Positions 13,656-25,026 of a stretch of DNA of 64,000 bases are shown in pieces. Each line of letters begins with the position of its first letter. Positions within the stretch are counted from its first letter, which is position 1. Source of the stretch: Lethocerus indicus (taxonomy: Eukaryota; Arthropoda; Insecta; Hemiptera; Belostomatidae); assembly GCA_019843655.1 (NCBI GenBank), contig JACDQD010000006.1, forward strand, positions 20,416,246 through 20,480,245, written 5' to 3'. Below the pieces are notes generated by a model. That model was not told the origin of the DNA, ran no database searches, and saw nothing but the letters and a program-made list of their open reading frames with translations. Made by a program: the position numbers and the translations under genes.

Positions 13656-14329
13656 AAAATCTTAGTGTTTACTCCAACAACAAACGCTGTATGAATAATT
13701 GAAATGTTTTACGTCTCGAATGAAACGGCATGGAATGATAATTTTACTAAATATACTACGGCGATGGTCGTGTATTTTTCTCTGCCTCATAATTTAAACA
13801 TTGAAGTAGTGCTGCACAATTATTTCAACCGGAAAGTGAAAAATTATTAGTGCGAATGACGTGTAAACTAAATGTTACCACTTCAGTGCAATTTCAGACG
13901 GTCAGATGTACCATAGTGTGGTGATCTTTTTTTTTATTTCACCTGGTTGGTACCTCAGTGAAAATGTTGCTCATACAAAAAATACCTGGGGGTCTGTTTC
14001 GCACTCTGGCTGCGAAGCGAAAAATTAAAATGAATCAGAGCGAAAATGATATCGGAATATACGAAATATCAATTTATAAATATGCAGGAATTAATGACTA
14101 TTTTTACATGGATGATGTCGCTTTCATCATACACGTACAGAATCCGGTTGAGGTTTGTTTCGCGGAATTCGTACGTCTTACTTAGGCGCTCACTGTTGTG
14201 GGAGAATATTATACTATTCGGAATGAAATCTGTATATAATATTTATATCTATATATAAATGCAGCGGAGGGATGGTCGGATATTTTTCGTTTTGCGGGTC
14301 GGCAAAGAGGGTAACTGGGTCAGGTGAGG

Positions 14330-14374
14330 CACGTGGTGGGTCGGTGACGTCAGAGTGTTGCTCGGGTGACGTCA
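14330..14374. promoter_or_regulatory. E-box plus two full CRE palindromes
   Basis: CACGTG at 14330-14335 is followed by TGACGTCA at 14345-14352 and again at 14367-14374. The two CREs start 22 bases apart, about two helical turns, and both sit in a GGTGACGTCA context. TGACGTCA is the consensus full site for CREB/ATF bZIP dimers and CACGTG is a bHLH site. No coding exon or obvious TATA box is adjacent, so this would be a distal element if functional. Confidence 0.4.
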
Positions 14375-17300
14375 CGGCTATTGACGCGGCGCTCAGCCCG
14401 GGGGGACCCCCCAATTAGCGGTCTGCGGACAATTCCAGGCCTGCCCAAACCCCAAGAAAACCGGTCTAGAATTTTTGCATACCCATTATATTCGTAGGAT
14501 TTCGAACTGCCGGCTATTGCACAAGTCCGACACGCGAACTGACATTATCCCCAAGATATTTTCCGAAGGAATTCGGTATTATCCTAGTCCCGGACAGAAC
14601 ACCTACAAATATTTATTTTCTCTTAGAATTTAACGATTCAGAATCAGTTCCTTTACTTTATTTAACGTTCAATTCCAAATTTACTCCGCGGTCAAAACAA
14701 GTGGAATTATTTATTCGTAAATGTGGATTCACGTCCACTTCGACTCTCTTGTCCGTATATATATGTTTCATTCCGTAATTTCGAAATACGTCAAAAGAAA
14801 ATTGTCGCTCACCAGGTTACGTTTCAAGTACGTTCTCTTTAATTTTCGAAAACTCCCATACATCGTCCTACCATAATGATATATGAATTATAGAAAACGA
14901 ATCAAAATATTAACTAGTGGGATTTACAATTTTTATTGGTCAATTCGTTTGACTCCTTTGAAACCCCTGTTGTCGCTAACGTTCAACGAAATATCGCCCG
15001 CGTTCCCTTTGAAAATGAACACGGCTTTAGTCATGTATTCCATTACATGGTTTACACGTTATAACGGTTTTGAACGCGCGATTGACAGGAGGTTAGCCAA
15101 AGTTTTGGAACCCTTTTGCTATTCATTGGCCTCTCTCTCTCTCTCATGCACAAGTATTCAGTCAACTTTCACCTATTTCGGTTAAATTTAACACAAATTT
15201 TATATCCATATTCTATACTGAATTCTATGGACTCGAGCTTACCTTAAATTTCACCAAGTCATCTCAGACATCTCTAGTCGTTTCTCGCACATTTTCAATA
15301 AATATAACGCTAAATTTAATATCGAACCACATATTAGTGAGAAGCGTGCACATCGCCGCAGTTTTGTAAAAGTTATACACGTTTATGAGACACTGAAGGT
15401 TTTATTAACTTTTTAATAATGCAGCGATGAACGCGCTGTTTCGATTGTTTGCAATTTAAGCAGCCTCAATAAAGCGAAAGCCCATCCAACTACCGGTCTT
15501 CTCCCCTCTTTGTAAATTGTTCCGCCGCGCGTTTCAACCGCAATAAAGCCAAAGACGGAAACTCCTGTTATGCGAGCGCTGTAATCAGGGTTCGAGACTC
15601 TGGTACAGTTGTACGGCTTGAAAATAATGCTTGACCGACAATTGAGCGCTTTGTGCTTATGCACGACATAGAGACATGTACCGTGTTCTCTCGGCGTCCG
15701 TTTAATTGGGAAACAGTGGACTGGAGGGGGCCTAGGATGGCTATCGGCCGGCCGCTAGCTCCATATTATTGGTTAAATTAATTAATAAGCACGCCCCCAT
15801 CAGTGCTCCGCCTACACCTAAGCGCTGAATTCAAGATGGAGCCCACAAATGGAATAACTAACAGAACGGCCGGCGGAACATTTTGTGTCCACTAATTCGT
15901 TACTTACCCAGCGCCAAGTAGATTGTACACCATCTAACTGTTTTATAAAATAGCTTTTATTAATGCGATCCACTACTTTCAAATTAGTTAGCGACATTGA
16001 ATCTCTGTGGGCTTCCTCGGGGAATAGTAAATGGGATTTTAAATATTTCGGACTAATTGATTCCCAACAAATGACAGAAACTTGTGGCTGACATTGCCGT
16101 GTAAAAAAGAAGGACCTAATGAAAGCCTGAAAATAATTATGGAACTCATTATATTTTAATATACTGCATAACTCGATAGCACGGCGTATGCGATGGCAAT
16201 ATCATCAACTACCTGATGTCATTAACTTGAATTTCCTCACGGAAATTTCAGCACTAAACGGTTTAGCCGCGGAAAACAGTGTAGTTTGGTACAGTAGAAT
16301 AAGCACATATCTTTAAATAGTCGGTTTTCTAATTATTTCAATAATATGCTACATTAATTACTTGTTTAAAATAATAAGGTTAACATTTTACAAGGTAACT
16401 GTTATTAACTGTGTAATTTTCAGTTTCCTATCGCTTTAAACCCTGCGGGGCTATGAAAGGTGCTGGAAATTACATTCGGTGTTTTGCCATCTATTGTTAT
16501 TAATATTATTTATTTCCGAATTTATCGATAATGTGCCTAATAACGTTCATTTATTTACCATTCACCTCTGAACTGACAATGTTATTGACTAGATTAATCT
16601 GAATTTAAAATAACGGAGAAACATCTCCAATTTGTGGGGCCATAAAGCACGGATTCCGAAGTCCGTGCTCATCGGGCAGCATCGTTAAGCCGGGCTTAAT
16701 CCACTTCAATATCTTGGTCAGCTCGGTGGGCATTATGCTCGTTTTCGGTTCGCCGTTCTGTGAGCGTTATCAGATTGCCAAAATTGATTGCCCCTCGGCT
16801 CCCCACACACCCCGGGCCCTTCAGTCTGCGGCCGACCTAATTTCCCTTGAACATCACAGCTAAATACTTCTGGCATGACCCACCCTACCCTTTTATGCCA
16901 AATTGGGCACAATTCAGGCTTAAAACATTTGCCCACGATTTCCGAGCGATTTGGGAACCCCGCATAACTAAGCCAAAGGCATAAATTTTGCGTACGCATA
17001 CGTTTGAAAATCTGTATTCTGGCTTTGAACTCGTTCTCCCTTAACAATTTGAAAACATTTGTTACCATCGGATAATTCTGCACGCGAAAAGTTTACATCT
17101 TGTTTAAATGTCGGCTTGAAGTCAGGACTAGAATTAGAGCCAACAGAATGGAATGAATGGAAAAAAATACTAATATTATAACAAAAGAATATTATATAGT
17201 TAGATGAATCTAATATCGGGACAGAATAATTAAAAATTAATTGCTCCATACATATCCGTACTTACACCGTTGTAACGGACCTAACCATTCAACGTCCTAT

Positions 17301-17727
17301 AAGTCAGGAAAACCCTCAGTTATTTTGATTATAACACTGCGTATTGATAAATATAAAATATTTAAAAATCATAAAATGATAGAGGCGAATTTTGGGATCT
17401 TTCGGAGAGAGGCGAAATCATTTTTGCGCCCCACTCCACCGGGGCTATCCTCAGCGCAATATAGCCAATCCCCCGAGATTATCATTTCTTGATAACAAGG
17501 AAGTAATGAAGTCTTATACAGTTTTGATTACCGCCCCCAGGTCCCATTCCGCCCACTTATTGCAATTCAAATATCCGAGGACCCCCCCACCCACCTCCTG
17601 TCGCTACCCCGCTCAATTTCCTGGTTTTGTTTCTTACTAATCTCGGCCCTGCCCAACGCCAACTAACCCAAATAATAATTATTGGACTTTGAGCTCGTTT
17701 GCATCCGAGAAATCGATGCTACTGTCG

Positions 17728-17812
17728 ATGACCGACTATTCTATATTGTCGGTTGGAATTAAGATGTAACACTTCTTATTCTATAAGAAGCTGGTTACCG
17801 ACAAGTGGTCAT
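17728..17812. repeat. Nested foldback sequence, 85 bp
   Basis: Several inverted segments are nested: ATGACC with GGTCAT at the outer edges, TTGTCGGT with ACCGACAA inside, GTAAC with GTTAC, and CTTCTTA with TAAGAAG at the centre. The left arm carries extra unpaired segments of about 12 bases. A second ACCGAC copy at 17731-17736 offers an alternative pairing. The unequal arms argue against a normal microRNA precursor. Confidence 0.5.
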
Positions 17813-20800
17813 ACTCGCTGTTTGGCATACAGCTAGATTTTAGTTATTACTAACGGATAATGTTGACTATTGATTATCAAGAAGATTATCATTCTACCCA
17901 TTGTGTTGTCAGTAATTAGTCTTACTAACGTAATGCAATTATAGCAGCGATTCAGTATGTTATATACTAAATAATTATGTAGAGGTTCTATCTACGGTAT
18001 CTTCAAAATTTCATTAAGATATCTATTCGTACGGCAAACACTGGCGTAGTTTAAAAATTGCAGCCAACTGAAGTGTCATTCTTAATATATTCGATAAAGC
18101 AGAGGTACGGAAGAAACTAGTGGGGCACTAACAGAATTATATCGGGAGTAAATCCTTTTACTCTGTTTCTTGTATAAATCTTTCGCCGCTGTCCGGGCGT
18201 TAAGCGTCAGCCAATAAAAGAGAGGTTGCGGAGGGGACGTCGAGATTTTATCTTAAAAAGCGGGCTGTTCGGTTGGCGGAATGAATCGGACACATGTGAA
18301 GCCTCCCGGTAATGGGAACCAGCCACGCCAAGCCCGCCCCCGCCCCTAATCGGCTCCATCGCCCGAACCACGAGCATCCCCAACCAGAGGGTGGGGGCTT
18401 TGTTTATTTTTCTTACTTTTTTTCCCCCCTAGTATCCCTACGCCGGGCGAAAATTATCAGATTCTCTGTTGACCCAGCTAGGCGCCCCCCACTATAAAGC
18501 GGAGGAAATCAGTCTAAATTAAGCCTCATCTTTACCACGATGAAATTATTCGGATTGCGACGTCGTCCCGAAGGTTTCTACCCTGTTGTGAAACCTGTGT
18601 GCCATTAAACCCTCTCCTCTATAATGATTATAATTTAAAAATTACTACATTAACAAACTATAATGAATCTGTTATTACAAATAGTAATATCGCCCTGACT
18701 AGTCATTTTCCCCGAGTATTTCGATTTTGCCTTAACAATTTTGAATTTGAAGGTGTAACGCGTGTATATTCAAATTTTAAACTGATTGAAAAGTCATACG
18801 GTTCGTATAAACTCTACAATTGAATTGGTACAACTCTATAACTCTCGAGCATGGATTGATGGAAATTGGTTCTCAAACTTAATTCTTGAAGTACAAAAAT
18901 CAATTTGTTTATTCTGTATGTTGCAGGTATGTTGTTGGCCGGTTCCCGCGTTGAATCTGTAGTACTGTTCTCACACCGATCCGGTTTGAAATCGAGGCGA
19001 AGGTACAGTATTCGATTAATTATAGATGTTTGATTTAAACGTTAATGACCTGAATTTAGTTTGTATCTTCTAGATTTATTTTTAGAAAAAGCATTCAACA
19101 AATAGGAAGCGGCCATGTAGTTTCTTTTTTAGTTACCGCGTGCGAACAGAAAATAAACTGCCGGTAACCTGTTGGGCGATGATTGTTTCTCGCGTTCAAC
19201 AGGCACAGACGCCTCTGCTCGAGGAACAAAGGCTTAAGGGTTTTCCCTTTCCATTGGAATTTCCGTGGGCTCACTAAAAGGTCGACTTCCAGACTTGAAA
19301 TTTTTACTGCCTTTAATTTCACCAATGAAATTCTTTCGGCGTTTGTCAAATTCAGCATTTATATAACAGGCCAGTAACTGGTGGAGCAATAGAGTTTAGT
19401 AAGAAAAGTTTTATTATAAATGTCAATCTAAATAATACTTAAGACGGTCCCTGAGAACTCTACTTCTTGTTAACTACCAATCGGTGTTCCTGAACAACAA
19501 GTTTTCCAGTGGTTTAGTTTGTGTATAAACTTACCCGTTTTGTCTTTTTCATTCTTATCCAGTGCTTGGCAATAATTTTCTCAAAAATCCGCAAACTTCC
19601 CTCCACGCCTCCTTCAACTTTAGTTTCATCTCAATTGCTTCACAAGCTCTACAATCAACCTACTACATCGTATTTGAATGACTTCGTACTTAACGTGTTA
19701 ATTAGACTGGGTCAAGTGGTTTGAAATTATAAAATCACCCGGTACCCCCACGAGAGAAATTTGGGTGTATATTGATGGGTATCGCCGAAGGGTGGGGCAC
19801 GATTTCTCGAGGGATGAAATTTGCGAACCTACGAAATGCCAGTAGTAAACGCTCTTGCACGTTGATTTGCGGCGTAAATATATTTCAGTTCGTATTTCTA
19901 TGTATGTAGAATCCCGTTTGAATTTTCAGAAGCTGGAAGATCATGGATAAGGTACGTAAACTTCAATTCCACTTTCGTAGAATTAAAATTGTTCCTAGAC
20001 CTCTATTTTACACGGCATGATAGAGTGCGCCATACCCCGTACATCAGATTGGTCGGAGGACTTCAGATGTGGAAGTGGGGTTGGGAAAAAACTATATACG
20101 CGTTTTTATTTCCATGGCCTATTATAATTATTTGATTATAGAGATTTTCAAAATCTTCCATTTGTTTAACCCGGTCGTAGTGTGCAGTACAATTGCCAGT
20201 CTTGAGCAGCGCCATTGCGGCGTATATAATTTGCTCGAAGTTATATTGGGGAGCTATAATCCCGGCTAAAGTTTCCCCGTGTATATTTCGGATGGAGGGC
20301 GGCTCGATTGTTATTAATCGTAATTACCGTGAGGATTGGGTTGGGTGGCTGGTGCCAATCTGTTACTGGCGGCCAAAAGACTAATGCCCGCCGTTTAACC
20401 GTTCCAATCGATGAAGAACCGCTTTGCCCCCCCCCTCGACTCAGGGCTCCCTTAACGTCCCCGATCCCTCAAGACGTCCGAAATTCAATTCGGGCCCTCG
20501 GGGGGAAGAGAGGCCGAGGCCGGAGGACACCGCTAGCCTTTTATATTATATTGACCTTTATCCCCCTAGCGGACTGCCCACCAGGTTAAGTCTCAGACAT
20601 CATCCGAGGATGATTCATATTCTTATTCAATAATTAGGCCTGTACATTTCTCTATTGTACAAGAAGGTTAACCTACCATTTTTGATAAATGATAATTAAA
20701 AAGCGGAGCAAATGAATTCCAGGTTGTACTATTAGTTCACGATAGATGCTTATTTGCGCTGAATATGCCTTCTGGTAATTGCAGACGATTGTTTCTGTTG

Positions 20801-21210
20801 TATAAACAAAGTATTGTAGTAGAAATGAACGAAAGACTGAAGACATTTTTTCGGACACGTATTTTATCAAAACGAAAACTAAGTTTAATAACAATCGCGC
20901 GGATGACACTTCTTAATTTCGAGTTCATTCAGGGTGTGCTACTGGGGGTAATCTTTATGTTGTTCGGTACTTCAGATAAAGTAGGTGAGCGTGAGACGCG
21001 GGGTCCAGGGGATGTGTTATACCTTTTGGTTACTCGAAAGATGGATCGGTAGGATTGGTGGGCGAAGGGGCCGTAACTCCTTGAAGCGGCCCATCCATCC
21101 GGCCCGAGTGATGTCCGCTCGGTTTCAAAGCAGTAGTAACACTTCCAGTGAATTTCTCACCGACGTTTTTGTTTCTCCTTCTCGCCGGACCTTTCTCTGC
21201 CCGGGCCTAA

Positions 21211-21255
21211 TTCCATTCGTTTGCGGGATTGATTTTCCGTTTGAAACGAATGGAA
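21211..21255. repeat. Inverted repeat, 12-bp perfect arms
   Basis: TTCCATTCGTTT at 21211-21222 and its exact reverse complement at 21244-21255 flank a 21-base loop. It lies within a CpG-rich patch and no associated gene is seen. Confidence 0.7.
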
Positions 21256-22581
21256 AATAATGCGGCCGAAACAGGCAACACAATTTAGGATTTAAATGTA
21301 AGGAGCTGACGCCTCGGCTCATTCTGAAACTCCGCTTACTAAGTTTCCAACTTCTGTTCACGTATTTTCGCGAAGAATGGAAGTTTGCGAACTTCCCAGT
21401 TAATTTCAATAAAATGTTTACTCCCCGGCTCTCGGAGTAGGCAAATGATATCGTCGTGAGAAATTTCACTTTCAGGCGAAATTGAATTGGCATATTATTC
21501 TTCTGTCTCATTTGAAAAGACCTTAATTTACATTTTATAAACTTTTTTAAACATAAATTGGTAAACTACCCTTCAATAACAAGGAAGTGTAAGAGCTCTC
21601 AAATTTCCGTGGAGTGAATTTCCGTTATTCGAGTGAAAACGTCATATTAGATAACGTTACATTTTTACGATTCACAATAATTAACCGTTTAGCATTTTGT
21701 TTTTAAAACATTTAGTTTTTATAGAAAGAAAGCCCGTGTAATTAAAACACTATACCGGCATTATGTAAACGAAGAAGCAAATTAGCAATTATTTTATATT
21801 GTATATTATTTACTGTACTGACTATGGTTGATTGATTTTACAATGGTAATTTTTCTAGAACAATCGACCATCTAAAACGTCAGAATTAAATGCATTACAC
21901 TCGTGTCAACAATAGATTTAGATATTCCAAATGCCTAAGCGAAACCTAAGGACAGATTCATGGTGAAGCGCTTTATTTACCCGGAGGATTGTAGGACAAA
22001 AATTCAAGGGAAATTGTTTCAGAGGAATTCCCGTTATTGTTTTCTATACCTTTGTCCAATTTCAGTCCTCCCCACTTTGTATTTCATTACTGAGAAAGAG
22101 AGAGAGAAAAAAAAGATGTGCCTCGGCCCGTTTTCCGGATTTTTGTACCGAACCAAATATATGAGGGCTCCCATAATGCGATGAATTTCCCTTCTAACGT
22201 CCCTTGTGCGTCTATGAAAAGGGATTTTTCCGCCGTCCGTCCGTTATTGCTGCATTCCATTTAATCCCGGCATTAGGTCGGAATAAGCTTCCATACGTAA
22301 AAACGAGGTCTTCGAGGATTTAAAAATATATTTGTACCCGGCCGCCTGACAAAAATGTCCAAATGGAAAATGTACGAAGAACCCCGGCGATTTGACTCTC
22401 GTGAAGATATTCTCGTGAAAATTTTATCAAATTAACTGATAATAACTGTTTTAATAATTTCTAAAGATTCACCCCTGGTATACGTGCACTCTTAACAGAG
22501 AATACACCACGAATGAAAGGATATGTGTATTACTTACAATTTTCTGATAGTGCAGACAGAATACTCAGTGATTATGAAACT

Positions 22582-22610
22582 GAAACCGGTCTAGTATAGA
22601 ACCAGATGAG
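22582..22610 (+). repeat. Possible degraded fragment of the foldback repeat family
   Basis: GAAACCGGTCTAG followed by a degenerate ACCAGATGAG segment resembles part of the arm of the foldback element at 5.6-5.8 kb, with small deletions. The match is short, so chance similarity is possible. Confidence 0.3.
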
Positions 22611-24950
22611 TTATAACTAACAATATTCGCTGCTGATGATTGCGATTGTTGGAAACCGGACGAAACATGCTGGAGAAAACAATATATCAGACGGGTAATG
22701 TTGGCTTTTAGTCTCTGTAACGATTTGAAAATTATAGGTCGCTGTTTGTTTCGCCGAACGGTGAAGTTAGCGCGCGAGCCGTTCTACAAGCGGCCTTTTC
22801 ATAAATCAGTTATTTTATAATTCGCATGGGGGATATCTAAATGTAAATGAGTCCTAGTAAGCGTTATCTCGACGTCAGGACCTCCCGGTCCATCTCATTT
22901 GTCACGGTTATCGTCTCGTCTATGTAAATTGGGAGGAGGGAGCTGGGATCGCGCCCTGTTTGTACCGGCGACCCCGCTTTCCCGCATGTACGTCCACTGG
23001 TTGTATTCGGTCTCCGAATATATATATTTATTTATCGGCCCGATCCGATAGGGCTCCAAATTTCACAGAATAATATCCCCTCCAAGGGACATTTCGCCGG
23101 TTCGAGAGGGGTGGCTTTATATCTGCACTAAAGTAGCATTCGTCCTATTTATTCAGTTTCAAATTCAAACAAATCAGACATGCGGACATAGAGAGTCGTA
23201 TAGATCAGACTAGAATTCCCGGGATCGAGACATTTTCTTGGCGAAATTCGTTATTCCTGTGCAAATTTAATAAATTGAAACTGGACAACAGAGAGATGGG
23301 AAAAACCCTCGACCCGAATTAAAATCGAAATGAATTTTTGATGGAAAAAAAACCAGTTTCCGACAGTATTATTCGGTAGTGCGATACCGAAATACCGCCG
23401 AGCCCGAAATCCCATCTTTATTTGTTTTGTCTCTACATCAATCGGAGTTTTTACATCGCGGGAGTTTACAGATCCCGCCTACCAATTTACGGACACTCAC
23501 ACTTCCGGAACAAAGTTTTTTGGCCTCGCGATAGAGAAACGATTGTAGGACACTGGGAGGGAGAGTGAGTGAACAGTGCAAGGAGGTTGTAGAGCACGTC
23601 AAATCGGCAGTCATCCATCATCAAAAGGTGAAAACAGTGTTGGCGTTTTATCAGGATTGGACATGGCCAGGGCCACCCAACCGGGGCCGAGTAGGACGTT
23701 TACCTCCGCCCTCCGGTGATGACGGTAGGGGCCTCTGTTTGTCGGTTAAACATTTTTCTGCGCGCAGCTATCAGCAGGTTAACATTTTTTTATCGGTAAA
23801 CATTTTTACTTAACTTTAACACTTCTCCGTGTACATTTAAATCTAATTAAGAGTACATTACGAATAATGATGTTGTGTTATACTCATCTGTTGCTGTGTT
23901 CATACTATTTATCCCAATAAGGATAATAAGCATTAACTTAAACTCTGGGCTCAAAATTAAGCATCCATAAATTTATTTAATTGCTGTTTTCTCATCTTCT
24001 ATTTTCTTTATCTTCCAACTCAGAGATGTTATTTGTAATAAGCGACCGATCTCTGGCCAGTCGAAATAAAACGACGACAATCACATTAAGTTACATTTCA
24101 TACTTCTCATACATTCACACCAAGGCATTTAGAAACATCTTATACCTTATTCAATTATTTATCTAGGAACACGATACCGTAAACATGTATTCTCCCCAGC
24201 GATGGCATAGAGCGTTGTAACGAGAGAAACCGTTGAGTGGCATACTAAGTGTAGAAACTTGATCTATCCGGATTGTGTTATAGGAGTGTCATGCACCACA
24301 CTTTATTGCCGTGTGTCAATATTTATCCTGCTCCCTTTTGACCTTTTTTACCATTTCTCAAGGGTAGCCATTAAATTCTGCCAAGTTCCAGGTTATTAAT
24401 TTTTCCATTAGTTTCTTTTGTATGTGTACGGTTGTATGAGTGTATGTCGACGGTTCAAAATAAGCTCGTTTATTTTGCGTGAAAATTACGTCCGAAATAT
24501 CGACGAAGAGGTACCGTTTTTAGCCGTTTTAACAATTTTCCACCGTGCGGCCGAGCCCACGCCTCAATCGATGAACGAACAATACGCGCCCTCTTAACTT
24601 GCCCCTGCTTAATTGCTAATTAACAAAATAGCCACTTCAACTGAAAGAAAACCAAGTTTGGGTTCAATACGAACATCAGAACCTGCGAAATGAGAACTTA
24701 TTTGACTTTCTCGAAAAATTCAACCCTCTATTCGAAATTCAACAGGTTTATTGCATGTCGCGCAGTCGACAGGCTGTGTAAGTTCCATTGCTTAAAATTT
24801 TAAAAATCTGAAAAATCTATATTAAAAACCATAAAAATAATTATGGGTTCAAGTTAAAAAAATAGCTGAAATATATTGTTACATTTGAACATTTTTGTAA
24901 CTTTAGTTAAGTACATTTCCGCACCACACTGAGGGGGGCGCTAGTTAATC

Positions 24951-25026
24951 GGTGAGCAGCCGAAACCGGTCTAGCAAAAGATCAAACCAGCGAGAGGAGA
25001 CAGAAACACTCGAAATCTACGGTATT
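24951..25026 (+). mobile_element. Second copy of the foldback-element arm
   Basis: These 76 bases align with the right arm of the element at 5.6-5.8 kb over nearly their whole length. They share GGTGAGCAGCCGAAACCGG, then TCTAGCAAAAGA, then GCGAGAGGAGACAGAAACAC, and end in CTACGGTATT. Only a few bases differ, for example ATCAAACC in place of ACCGAACC. No matching inverted arm lies beside it, so the copy is solo or truncated. It shows that the sequence is a dispersed repeat family and not a one-off palindrome. Confidence 0.75.

Larger units (their letters stand above)
10662..24950. other. Gene-free stretch with scattered candidate regulatory motifs and hairpins
   Basis: No coding exon is recognised in these 14 kb. 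The frames of 100 to 133 codons (for example 13135-13536 on the plus strand and 21125-21511 on the minus strand) have no family features and sit at the length expected by chance. Short items listed separately are TCF-like inverted sites near 11.1 kb, CRE palindromes near 14.35 kb, and perfect hairpins at 13633-13655 and 21211-21255. There is also a nested foldback at 17728-17812. Confidence 0.5.
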
